A stretch of DNA of 64,000 bases from Permianibacter sp046297695. Its GTDB lineage: Bacteria > Pseudomonadota > Gammaproteobacteria > Enterobacterales > Permianibacteraceae. A program made the position numbers and the translations under genes. The stretch covers positions 48,188 through 112,187 of the forward strand of contig JBKBHF010000007.1 of the NCBI GenBank assembly GCA_046297695.1, read 5' to 3'. Shown piece after piece: positions 6,308 to 15,089 of this stretch. Under the pieces are notes generated by a model that did no database searches, was not told the DNA's origin, and saw nothing but the letters and a program-made list of their open reading frames with translations. Numbering within the stretch: the stretch's first letter is position 1; every line of letters begins with the position of its first letter.

Positions 6308-9300
6308 ATGGTTCTGTCCGATCTCAGTATCAAACGGCCGGTGCTTGCCACCGTGCTCAATCTGGTAGTGGTGCTGCTTGGCGTCATCGCCTACGACCGG
6401 CTCAGTGTCCGCGAATACCCGAACATCGACGAACCGGTGGTGACCGTCAGCACCAGCTATCCCGGTGCCAATGCCGAGATCATCGAAACACAAGTGACCA
6501 AGCCGCTGGAAGATTCCCTGTCCGGCATCGAAGGCATCGACTTCATCACCTCGATCAACCGCGCGGAGAGCTCGCAGATTTCGGTGCGGTTCAAACTGGG
6601 CCGCGACATTGATGCCGCGGCATCCGATGTCCGTGACCGGGTCGCCCGGGCGCGCGGTGCGCTGCCGACTGAAATCGATGAACCGATCGTCGCCAAGACC
6701 GAAGCCGATGCCCAGCCGATCATCTGGATCGCATTCATGTCGGACCGGCATGATCTGCTGAAGATCACCGACTATGCCGACAACACCGTCAAGGATCGGC
6801 TGCAAACGCTGCCCGGCGTCGCCGATGTGATCGTGTTCGGCCGTCGCTATGCGATGCGCATCTGGCTCGATCCGGAGCGGCTCGCCGGTTACAACCTGAC
6901 CGCGCAGGATGTCGAAACGGCACTGCGGGCGCAGAACGTCGAGATCCCGGCCGGTCGGGTCGAAAGCCAGGACATCGAATTTACAGTGCGTTCGCAAACC
7001 GACCTGAATACGCCGGAAGAATTCCGCGACATCATCCTGCGTGACGATGGCGGCTATCTGGTCCGGCTCGGCGATGTCGCGCGGGTCGAGGTCGGCCCGG
7101 AAGCCGAGCGGTCCTACACTCGCTACAAGGGCAACAACGCGGTCGCCCTCGGCGTGGTCAAACAGTCGGTGGCTAACCCGCTCGATGTCTCGGCTGCCGT
7201 GCGCAACGAACTGCCGACCATCGAGAAATTTCTGCCGGAAGGCATGCGCGCCGAAGTCGCTTACGATTCGTCGATTTTCATCGCCCGCTCCATTGACGCC
7301 GTCTACGAAGCGATCATCGAGGCGGTCGTGCTGGTGGTGTTGGTCATTTTCATTTTCCTGCGTTCGCTGCGTTCGACCCTGATTCCGCTGGTGACCATCC
7401 CGGTCAGTCTGATAGGCGCGTTTGCCTTGATGGCCTTGTTCGGCTTCACCATCAATACGCTGACGCTGCTGGCGATGGTGCTGGCAATCGGTCTGGTCGT
7501 CGACGATGCCATCGTGGTGCTGGAGAATATCCACCGCCATATCGAAGAAGGCATGGCGCCAATGGCGGCGGCGTTCAAGGGCTCGAAAGAGATCGGCTTT
7601 GCCGTCATCGCAATGACGCTGACGCTGGCGGCGGTGTTCACCCCGATTGCGTTTTCAACCGGTCGCACCGGCAAGTTGTTCACCGAGTTTGCGCTGACCT
7701 TGGCGGGTGCGGTGCTGGTGTCCGGGTTCATCGCGCTGACGCTGAGCCCGATGATGTGTTCGCGGATGCTGAAGCCGCACGAGCAGCACGGCCGGCTATA
7801 CCAAAGTTTCGAGAATTTCTTCAACGCGCTCAACCGTGGCTACCACGCTGTGTTAGTGCGGGCGCTGAAGCTGCGCATCGTTGTCGTGTTGTTCGCGCTG
7901 GCGATGGGCGGCGCGTCGGCATGGCTATTCACCACGCTGAAAAGCGAACTGTCACCGACCGAGGATCGTGGTCTGTTCATCGGCTTCGGTTTGGGACCGG
8001 AGGGTGCGACACCGGACTACGTCAACAAATACGCCTACAAGATGGAAGATGTCTTCAAGAGTGTGCCGGAAGTCGAGCGCTGGTTCACCATCGTCGGGTT
8101 CCCGACCACGACCCAGACCTTGTCGTTCGTCCGGCTGAAAGACTGGGAAGAACGTGAGCGCAAACCGGCAGATATCGCCCAGGCGATTGGCGGTCAGCTG
8201 TGGGCCGGTGTGCCGGGCTTGATGGCGTTTCCGGTCATTCCGCCGTCGCTGGGGCAGGGGCCGACGGCGAAACCACTGGAGATCGTCCTGCAGACCAGTG
8301 GCAGCTATGCCGATCTGCAAACGCTGGTCAATGCGGTCACCGAAAAAGCGCGCGGCAATCCGGGCCTGGCCAATATCGACAGCGATCTGCGGCTGAACAA
8401 ACCCGAGCTGCAAGTCGAGGTCAATCGCGAGAAAGCCAAACTGGTTGGCGCCGAGATCAGCCAGATCGGCCGCACCATGGAGACCATGCTAGGTGGCCGC
8501 AAGGTAACCCGGTTCAAGATCGGCGCCGAGCAATATGATGTCTGGGTTCAGGTCGACCGGCCGGATCGCGCCAACCCGGACGATTTGACCCGACTCTATG
8601 TTCGCACCGTCAACGATCAGATGGTGCCGTTGTCGAATCTGGTGACCATCAAGGAAACGGTCAGTCCACGCGAGTTGAACCACTTCAACAAACTGCGCTC
8701 GGCGACGGTCAGCGCAACACTGGCACCCACTTACACGCTGGGCGAGGCGGTGGCGTTCTTCGAGCAAACCGTGCTGGAACTCGGCGACATCAAGGCGCAA
8801 ATCGATTACGCCGGCAATACCCGCGAGTTCAAGGAGTCGAGCAGTTCGATCTACATGACGTTTGTGCTGGCATTGATTTTCATTTTCCTGGTGCTGGCGG
8901 CGCAATTCGAGAGCTTTATCGATCCGTTCGTGATCCTGTTCTCGGTACCGCTGGCGATTGCCGGGGCGCTGTTCACTTTGAAGATCACTGGTGGCACGCT
9001 GAACATCTATTCGCAGATCGGGTTGATCACGCTGGTCGGGCTCATCACCAAACACGGCATCCTGATCGTCGAGTTCGCCAATCAGCTGCGCGCCGAAGGC
9101 AAGGCCTTGTTCGAGGCGGCCGCGGAGGCTGCGACGTTGCGGCTGCGGCCGATCCTGATGACCACCGGCGCCATGGTGCTCGGTGCCGTGCCGCTGGCGC
9201 TTGCCACCGGTGCCGGCGCCGAAAGCCGGCAGCCGATTGGCTGGGTCATTGTCGGCGGCATGTTGATCGGCACGTTCTTCACGCTGTTTGTGGTGCCGGT

Positions 9301-9379
9301 GATCTATACCCTGTTGTCGCCGGCGCGGGCGCACGAGCAATCGGTAACTCTGGCAGTTGCCGAAGCGACGAGCCATTGA
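6308..9379 (+). CDS. RND (HAE1) multidrug efflux permease
   Basis: A 1023-residue inner-membrane proton antiporter with the standard 12-TM, two-porter-loop layout. The N-terminus MVLSDLSIKRPVLATVLNLV is typical of HAE1 pumps. The proton-relay pair D399-D400 lies in TM4 (LVVDDAIVVLEN). The second half ends with TM segments around LFSVPLAIAGAL and LRPILMTTGAMVLGAVPLA. It is most like MexK/MuxB-type pumps; the exported compounds cannot be deduced. It forms a two-gene operon with the adaptor upstream and ends at the bidirectional terminator at 9400. Confidence 0.92.
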   Translation: MVLSDLSIKRPVLATVLNLVVVLLGVIAYDRLSVREYPNIDEPVVTVSTSYPGANAEIIETQVTKPLEDSLSGIEGIDFITSINRAESSQISVRFKLGRDIDAAASDVRDRVARARGALPTEIDEPIVAKTEADAQPIIWIAFMSDRHDLLKITDYADNTVKDRLQTLPGVADVIVFGRRYAMRIWLDPERLAGYNLTAQDVETALRAQNVEIPAGRVESQDIEFTVRSQTDLNTPEEFRDIILRDDGGYLVRLGDVARVEVGPEAERSYTRYKGNNAVALGVVKQSVANPLDVSAAVRNELPTIEKFLPEGMRAEVAYDSSIFIARSIDAVYEAIIEAVVLVVLVIFIFLRSLRSTLIPLVTIPVSLIGAFALMALFGFTINTLTLLAMVLAIGLVVDDAIVVLENIHRHIEEGMAPMAAAFKGSKEIGFAVIAMTLTLAAVFTPIAFSTGRTGKLFTEFALTLAGAVLVSGFIALTLSPMMCSRMLKPHEQHGRLYQSFENFFNALNRGYHAVLVRALKLRIVVVLFALAMGGASAWLFTTLKSELSPTEDRGLFIGFGLGPEGATPDYVNKYAYKMEDVFKSVPEVERWFTIVGFPTTTQTLSFVRLKDWEERERKPADIAQAIGGQLWAGVPGLMAFPVIPPSLGQGPTAKPLEIVLQTSGSYADLQTLVNAVTEKARGNPGLANIDSDLRLNKPELQVEVNREKAKLVGAEISQIGRTMETMLGGRKVTRFKIGAEQYDVWVQVDRPDRANPDDLTRLYVRTVNDQMVPLSNLVTIKETVSPRELNHFNKLRSATVSATLAPTYTLGEAVAFFEQTVLELGDIKAQIDYAGNTREFKESSSSIYMTFVLALIFIFLVLAAQFESFIDPFVILFSVPLAIAGALFTLKITGGTLNIYSQIGLITLVGLITKHGILIVEFANQLRAEGKALFEAAAEAATLRLRPILMTTGAMVLGAVPLALATGAGAESRQPIGWVIVGGMLIGTFFTLFVVPVIYTLLSPARAHEQSVTLAVAEATSH

Positions 9380-9399
9380 GCCCCAAGTGAATACGAGAA

Positions 9400-9424
9400 A
9401 AAACGCCAGCATTGCTGGCGTTTT
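9400..9424. terminator. Bidirectional terminator between convergent RND operons
   Basis: 12-bp arms (AAAACGCCAGCA / TGCTGGCGTTTT) with a 1-nt spacer, A-rich on the left and T-rich on the right. It lies 21 bp after one pump stop and 15 bp before the other, so it serves both operons. Confidence 0.9.
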
Positions 9425-9438
9425 CTTTACCGGTGTGC

Positions 9439-12400
9439 TCAGCCGCGATCCTCTACCAAGGCGCCGCGTGGCAGGCGCCGGAATGGGCGGCTCAGCAAAC
9501 GGAACAGGGCGCGGATGCCAACCAGCGTCAGAATGGCTTCGATGAAAATCAACACTGCGCTCAGGCCACTGCCGAACCGTTCGGCCCGCACCTGGAATTT
9601 CGCCAGAGCGCGCTCCGAAGCGATCTCGATGCTGTCATAGAAGGTCGGCACCACCAGCAGGGTCAGGATCGTCGAGGTGATCGTGCCACCGATGATCGCG
9701 ATGGCCAGCGGTTGATAGAACTCACCGCCTTCACCGACCCCAATGGCCACCGGCAGCATACCGGCAATCAGCGCGAACGTGGTCATCAGAATCGGCCGCA
9801 GCCGGGCTCGACCGGCTTCCATCAGGGCCTCCTCGCGATCATGGCCTTCCTGTTCTTTCTTGCGGGCGCAATCGAGTAACAGAATCGCATTCTTGGCCAC
9901 CAGCCCCATCAGCATGATCACGCCGATCAAGGACATCAGATTGATGGTGGCATCGGCGACCAGCAGGCTGACGACCACGCCGATCAGGCTGAGCGGCAAG
10001 CTCAGCATGACCGAGATCGGTGCCAGGAACGAGCCGAACTGGATGACCAGAACGAGATACATCAACGCGACCCCAGCCAATAACGCCATCATCATGCGGG
10101 AGAACACCTCCTGCTGATCGCGGCCGGCACCACCCAGCTCGATGCCATAACCGTGCGGGAAATCGATGGCGCGCGCCAGCTTCATCGCCTCCTGGATCAC
10201 TTCCCCTTGCGATCGACCTTCGACGTTGGCGGTGACTGCCATCATCCGCTTGCCGTCCATGTGCTGGATACGGGACGGACCGCGTCCCATCGTGATCTTG
10301 GCGATCTGCTCGAGCGGGATCACGGTATTGCCGGCCCCCGCCACAATCGGCAGCCGTTCCAGATCTTCTGCGCTGTCCCGGTCATCCGGATGCAGGCGCA
10401 CGGCAACATCGCGGGTTTCGCCGTTCGGGTCGACCCAGTCGCCAACCTCGACGCCGGCGAATGCCGTGCGCAGCGCCTGGGCCGCATCGTTGATGGAGAT
10501 GCCCAGGCTGTTGGCGAGGCCGCGGTCCAGTTCCACCTGCAGTTCGGGTTTCGGATCCTGCTCGCTCAAACCGACATCGACAGCACCAGGTACTTGTCGC
10601 AGCTGCGCCATGAACGTGTTGGTGATTTCCATCAACTTGCGTGAATCCGGCCCGTAGAACTGGATATGGACCGGTTTGCGGGCGCCATTATTGATGTCGT
10701 CCAGCACCACATACTCGGCGCCGACCAATGACTTCAACCGGATGCGCAGATCGGCGGCGATGTCGTCGATACTGCGCCGGCGTTCCTTCTTCTCGCCGGC
10801 ATAGATGTAGATCCGGCCGCTGCCCGGGCTGACCGTACTATCCGTCGAGCGCACTTCCGGAATATCGCGGGCAATCTGCGCCGCCTGCTCGGTCTTGATG
10901 CGGGCGTACTCGAGGCTGGTGCCGCTCGGCGTCCGGATATCGACGGCGAACCAGCCAAAATCCGATTTCGGCAGGAAGCTCATGCCACCGAAGCTCAGCT
11001 GCAGCCAGATCGCGGCGACAAAACTGCTGACCGCAATCAAAGTCATGGCTTTGCGATGCTTGAGCGCCCACTGGATCACCTTAGTGTAGCGATCGGCCTG
11101 GTGATCGAACCAGTGATTGAAGCGTTCCAGCACTCGGCTGATGCCGCGCTTCGGTTTCTGGTGATGATCAATCGGGTCGCCCCAGTAGGCCGACAGCATC
11201 GGGTCGAGTGAGAACGAGATGAACAGGCTGACCAGCACTGACGCCGCCACGGTCAGGGCAAACGGCCGGAACCATTCGCCGGAAACGCCGTCCATGAATG
11301 CGACCGGAACGAACACCGCAATGATCGAGAACGTGGTCGCAGTGACTGCCATGCCAATTTCATTGGTACCGACCCGGGCGGCATTGAACTTGTCCATGCC
11401 GTTTTCCATGTGCCGGACTATGTTTTCACGAACCACAATCGCGTCGTCAATCAACACACCGATGGCGAGCGACAAACCGAGCAGGGTCATGAAATTCAAG
11501 GTGAAGCCGCACAGCCACACCGCGATAAACGCCGTCAGCACGGACGTCGGCAAGGCCAGCGAGGTGATCAGGGTCGAGCGCCAGCTGTTCAGGAAGGCAT
11601 ACACCACCAGAATGGTCAGGCCGGCACCGAGCACCAGCGCTTCGATGACATTGTTGAGGCTTTGTTGGGCATCCTCACCACCATCCTGGGTGATGGTCAG
11701 TGTGCTGCCTTGCAGCAGCTCTTTGTTCATGGCTTCCACTTTTTCGCGCACCAGCTTGGCTACTTCCACCGTGCTGGCATCGCGCGAGCGGATCACATGG
11801 ATGCCGACGTTCGGGTTGCCATTGCGCAGGCTCATCGAATTGAGTTCGGCGAACCCGTCTTCGACGGTGGCCACTTGCGACAGCCGGATCAGATCATCAC
11901 CGCGCCGCTTGACCACGATCTGGCCGAATGTCTCCGGCGATTCGACTCGGCCGAGCAGACGGATGCCTTGTTCTTCCAGCGGGCCGGTTAGCTTGCCGAC
12001 GGGTGCCGTCATGTTTTGGTTACGCAGCGCGGCCAGTACTTCGGTCACCGAGACATTGTGCTCACGCAGTTTGTCGGCATGCAGCAGCACCGACAGCTCG
12101 CGAGTCAGGGCGCCGCGGACATTGACCACGGCGACGCCGGGAATGGCGCGCAGCTGCTCGGACAGGTCCTCTTCCGCCAACCGTGACAGTTCGGCATGTG
12201 ACTGTGAGGTCGAGGTCAGCGCGATCTGCACGATCGGTTGCGCGCTCATGTCAAAGCGCTGAATAACCGGTTCGCGCATCTCCAGTGGCAATTTGTAGCG
12301 CACCGAGGCAATAGCGTTGCGGACTTCGTCCGCCGCTTCGATCATGTTCTTGTCGAAATTAAAAATGATCTGGAACTGGCCATTGCCTTCGTTGGCGGTC

Positions 12401-12645
12401 GCCCGCAGTTCGTACACGCCGGGAATGCTCTGCATCGCTTTTTCGATACGGTCGATCACTTCCCGTTCCACCGTTTCGGGTGAGGCACCGGGGTAGGGAA
12501 TGTTGACGAACAGCATCGGCATCTCGACATCCGGGCGTTCGTTGACGCGCAGATTCGACAAGGCCATCCAGCCCATGAACATCAGTGCCAGCGTCACCAC
12601 GATGGTGACGACTGGACGCTTGATACTGAATTCCGACAGGAACAT
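9439..12645 (-). CDS. RND (HAE1) multidrug efflux permease, second system
   Basis: A 1068-residue pump beginning MFLSEFSIKRPVVTIVVTLA. The TM4 relay is in LAIGVLIDDAIVVRENIVRH, and the second-half TM region contains MSLIGVIMLMGLVAKNAILLLD. It is about 45 residues longer than the pump at 6308, mainly through a C-terminal extension (about 1020-1068) containing another hydrophobic stretch and basic residues. It is of a different HAE1 subfamily from its neighbour. Its start is 3 nt after the stop of its lipoprotein adaptor, implying coupled translation. Substrates are unknown. Confidence 0.92.
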   Translation of the reverse strand: MFLSEFSIKRPVVTIVVTLALMFMGWMALSNLRVNERPDVEMPMLFVNIPYPGASPETVEREVIDRIEKAMQSIPGVYELRATANEGNGQFQIIFNFDKNMIEAADEVRNAIASVRYKLPLEMREPVIQRFDMSAQPIVQIALTSTSQSHAELSRLAEEDLSEQLRAIPGVAVVNVRGALTRELSVLLHADKLREHNVSVTEVLAALRNQNMTAPVGKLTGPLEEQGIRLLGRVESPETFGQIVVKRRGDDLIRLSQVATVEDGFAELNSMSLRNGNPNVGIHVIRSRDASTVEVAKLVREKVEAMNKELLQGSTLTITQDGGEDAQQSLNNVIEALVLGAGLTILVVYAFLNSWRSTLITSLALPTSVLTAFIAVWLCGFTLNFMTLLGLSLAIGVLIDDAIVVRENIVRHMENGMDKFNAARVGTNEIGMAVTATTFSIIAVFVPVAFMDGVSGEWFRPFALTVAASVLVSLFISFSLDPMLSAYWGDPIDHHQKPKRGISRVLERFNHWFDHQADRYTKVIQWALKHRKAMTLIAVSSFVAAIWLQLSFGGMSFLPKSDFGWFAVDIRTPSGTSLEYARIKTEQAAQIARDIPEVRSTDSTVSPGSGRIYIYAGEKKERRRSIDDIAADLRIRLKSLVGAEYVVLDDINNGARKPVHIQFYGPDSRKLMEITNTFMAQLRQVPGAVDVGLSEQDPKPELQVELDRGLANSLGISINDAAQALRTAFAGVEVGDWVDPNGETRDVAVRLHPDDRDSAEDLERLPIVAGAGNTVIPLEQIAKITMGRGPSRIQHMDGKRMMAVTANVEGRSQGEVIQEAMKLARAIDFPHGYGIELGGAGRDQQEVFSRMMMALLAGVALMYLVLVIQFGSFLAPISVMLSLPLSLIGVVVSLLVADATINLMSLIGVIMLMGLVAKNAILLLDCARKKEQEGHDREEALMEAGRARLRPILMTTFALIAGMLPVAIGVGEGGEFYQPLAIAIIGGTITSTILTLLVVPTFYDSIEIASERALAKFQVRAERFGSGLSAVLIFIEAILTLVGIRALFRLLSRPFRRLPRGALVEDRG

Positions 12646-12648
12646 GGT

Positions 12649-13782
12649 TTAGCCTCCGGTGCTGGCGACAGCGGCGGACTGCAGCTCGACCTTGGCGCCA
12701 TCGGTCAGCGCACCTTGCGGATGCCGCAACACCTGATCGCCGGCCGCGAGGCCGTTCTTGATTTCATAGTGACCGTGGCGGACATCCTTTTCGCCAAGTT
12801 CGACGCTGACTTTTTGCAGTGTGCCGTCGGCAACACGCCAGACATAATGATTGTCGCCTTCACGGACCAGCACGGTTTCCGGCAGCATCAGGCTGGCACG
12901 GCTGCTGGTTTGCACCCGGCCTTCGGCAAACAGGCCGGCGACCAGGGCGCCGGTCTTGCTTTGCAGTTTCACCGCCACTTCCACTTGGCGGGTGGCCGGA
13001 TTGGCCATCGGACTGACTCGTTCAATCAGCCCTTCGAACACTTGCTCGCCATAACCGTTGACCCGGAAACTGACCGGATTGCCCACTTTGACTTCGTTGA
13101 CCTGATCGGCCGCAATAAAGCCTTCGAACCGAATGCTGTTCGGATCGATCACTTTCAGCAGCGCCTTGCCAACTTGCGCGGTGTCGCCGTTGGAGACCGA
13201 GCGCTCGCTGATGATGCCGGCGAAAGGCGCCCTTACTTCGGTTTTTTCCATTTGCTGGCGGGCTTGCACCACCCGCGCCTTGGCGGCGGCCAGATCGCTC
13301 TGGGCGTTGTTGCGGCGGATCTCGGCGTCTTCCAGGTTCTGGGTCGACACCGCACCGGTCGAAGACAGCGTTTTCAGACGTTCGAACTGGCGCTGGGCCT
13401 GATCAAAGGCCTGTTGCGAGGCGCGCTCGGCTTCTTCCGCCGACGCGAGGTTTTCCCGCAGATAGGTGTCGTCGAGCCGGACCAGCAGATCGCCTTTCTG
13501 GACCTTGTCGCCGTTGTGCTTGAACACCTGCATGACCACGGCCGAGACTTCGGCGCGCAGATCGGCCTGCTTTTCCGGCTGCAGCGATCCGGAAATCACC
13601 GGACCGGTGCCGAGCTCGCCGGTGCCGAGCACAACCAGATCCGCGCTGGTCAGCAACAGCGGCTGGGCGACAGCTTCGGCCGCCTGTTCCGGGCCTTGTT
13701 GGCCGCAGCCGGCCAAAACGCCGAGACCGAGTACGACGCTGGCAGCCAGCAGAGTGCGGTGCAGGTGGGTGTGACGCTTCAT
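12649..13782 (-). CDS. RND efflux adaptor, lipoprotein type
   Basis: A 377-residue membrane fusion protein. I chose ATG 13782 (MKRHTHLHRTLLAASVV) because it gives a lipoprotein signal with lipobox LAG|C at about residue 25; a GGGGAT lies upstream. The upstream extension to 13869 adds no signal-like sequence. Lipoyl halves (ADLRAEVSAVVMQVFKHNGD), a coiled-coil hairpin (about 90-150), a beta-barrel (IRFEGFIAADQVNEV) and a C-terminal domain (MLPETVLVREGDNHYVW) are visible. It is anchored by lipid, whereas the adaptor at 5218 is a soluble secreted form. Confidence 0.88.
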   Translation of the reverse strand: MKRHTHLHRTLLAASVVLGLGVLAGCGQQGPEQAAEAVAQPLLLTSADLVVLGTGELGTGPVISGSLQPEKQADLRAEVSAVVMQVFKHNGDKVQKGDLLVRLDDTYLRENLASAEEAERASQQAFDQAQRQFERLKTLSSTGAVSTQNLEDAEIRRNNAQSDLAAAKARVVQARQQMEKTEVRAPFAGIISERSVSNGDTAQVGKALLKVIDPNSIRFEGFIAADQVNEVKVGNPVSFRVNGYGEQVFEGLIERVSPMANPATRQVEVAVKLQSKTGALVAGLFAEGRVQTSSRASLMLPETVLVREGDNHYVWRVADGTLQKVSVELGEKDVRHGHYEIKNGLAAGDQVLRHPQGALTDGAKVELQSAAVASTGG

Positions 13783-14111
13783 GGTGGGCATCCCCGTAAC
13801 AAAAGAAGAAAAAGGTCCATTTCGGATGGGGCCATTGTCCTGACCGAGCCATTGCGACGTTCGCGGCAAACGTATCTGATTGTTAATGCCGGGAACTCTG
13901 CTGGTGATGGTGAACAGGAAACCGCTCGGCCGATCCGCTGACGAATCCGGGTCAGTGTCCTGTTTGGCGCGCCGCGCCGACAGTGCCGGAAGTCAGCGCC
14001 GTCAGCCGGCGCTTTGGCGTGGCAAAACCTTCATCCGGACAGGGCCTTCCGCTATACTTCGCGGCCGTCGCCCCAGCCGGGTTGGGGCTCACCGTAATAA
14101 AGAGGTTGGGC

Positions 14112-14555
14112 ATGAATTTGCGCCAGATGGCGGTTGCCGCAGCAGCCGCAGTGCTGATTGGAGTGTCATTGCAGGCCGCCGTGGCCGGTCAGGACAGCAA
14201 GAGCTGGCGCTCGGAAGCGTCCCAGCGGGAACGGACCGCGCCGGTCGGCAAGGTCTATGTCGAAGGTGACGATATCCCGAATCCGGCGCCGGCCGTGGTC
14301 GCCAGCAGCGGCCCGCGCAGCGGCGAGCAGGTTTACAACGGCGCGTGCGCCGGCTGCCATGCCGCCGGTGTTGCCGGTGCCCCGAAGTTCGGTGACAAAG
14401 CGGCCTGGGCTCCGCGCATCAAGGCGGGTGACGACGCGCTCTGGAACAGCCTGATGAACGGCAAGAACGCGATGCCGCCGAAGGGCATGTGCATGGACTG
14501 CTCGGAAGACGAGCTGAAGGCCGTTCTGGCCTACGTGGTCGACGCCTCCAAGTAA
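14112..14555 (+). CDS. Cytochrome c5-type electron carrier
   Basis: A 147-residue periplasmic monoheme cytochrome. It has a signal peptide (about 1-27, ending AAVA|G), then a low-complexity linker. The cytochrome c fold has the heme-attachment motif CAGCH at residues 79-83. A Met in NAMPPKGMCMDC is the probable axial ligand; the CxxC there is the extra pair typical of cytochrome c5. I use ATG 14112 because it begins the signal peptide. TATACT at 14053-14058 is a possible -10. A terminator follows at 14590. It is likely an electron donor to terminal oxidases. Confidence 0.88.
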   Translation: MNLRQMAVAAAAAVLIGVSLQAAVAGQDSKSWRSEASQRERTAPVGKVYVEGDDIPNPAPAVVASSGPRSGEQVYNGACAGCHAAGVAGAPKFGDKAAWAPRIKAGDDALWNSLMNGKNAMPPKGMCMDCSEDELKAVLAYVVDASK

Positions 14556-14589
14556 GCAAGTACTCACCCTTGGTGTATTGGCCGAGGCA

Positions 14590-14616
14590 AAAAAGGGCTG
14601 CGCTGCGGCCCTTTTT
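14590..14616 (+). terminator. Rho-independent terminator after cytochrome c5
   Basis: 9-bp arms AAAAAGGGC / GCCCTTTTT with a 9-nt loop, 35 bp after the stop codon. It separates the two cytochrome genes into distinct transcripts or attenuates read-through. Confidence 0.85.
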
Positions 14617-14670
14617 CATTGCAGGTTCCGTATCAGCGACAGCCATTAGCGATTGTCCGGAGAACTCACG

Positions 14671-15027
14671 ATGCAAGGCTTGCGTTTCGCGCTGCTGACC
14701 GCCCTGTTCGGTCTGACGGCCTGTTCCGAAGCCGGTCCGGCGGCAGCAACGGCAGCTGAAAACCCGCGGGCCAGCCGCAGCGGCGCCGCTATCGTCAACC
14801 AGTATTGCCTGACCTGCCATGGCCGCGGTCTGTACAACGCGCCGCGCATCGGCGATACCGAAGCCTGGCAGGCCAAGCTGGCAGAAGGGCGCGAACACCT
14901 TTGGCAGGTGGTGCTGCAGGGCGAGAAAGCGATGCCGCCGCGTGGCAATTGTCACGATTGCACCGACGACGAGCTGCGCGCAGCGATGGACCATTTGATC
15001 GCCCAATCGATACCCGCTGGCAACTGA
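14671..15027 (+). CDS. Cytochrome c5-like lipoprotein
   Basis: 118 residues. The start ATG 14671 (MQGLRFALLTALFGLTAC) has GGAG 8 nt before it. A lipobox LTA|C at about residue 18 predicts a lipid-anchored periplasmic protein. Heme motif CLTCH at residues 46-50; the putative axial Met is in KAMPPRGNCHDCTDDEL, parallel to the upstream paralogue. The two genes probably arose by duplication, one soluble and one anchored. It sits just upstream of the membrane AraC regulator. Confidence 0.85.
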   Translation: MQGLRFALLTALFGLTACSEAGPAAATAAENPRASRSGAAIVNQYCLTCHGRGLYNAPRIGDTEAWQAKLAEGREHLWQVVLQGEKAMPPRGNCHDCTDDELRAAMDHLIAQSIPAGN

Positions 15028-15044
15028 GCCGGATCACCAGACTG

Positions 15045-15070
15045 TACCCAGCTGCCGTGCTGGGTATACT
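15045..15070 (+). promoter_or_regulatory. Dyad overlapping a -10 box before the AraC-type gene
   Basis: The arms TACCCAGC (15045-15052) and GCTGGGTA (15059-15066) form a dyad whose right arm runs into TATACT (15065-15070), a good -10 match 19 bp before the start codon. It may be an operator, or a weak terminator for the cytochrome gene. A -35 box is not convincing. Confidence 0.35.
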
Positions 15071-15089
15071 CGGGCCAACGACATAAGGA

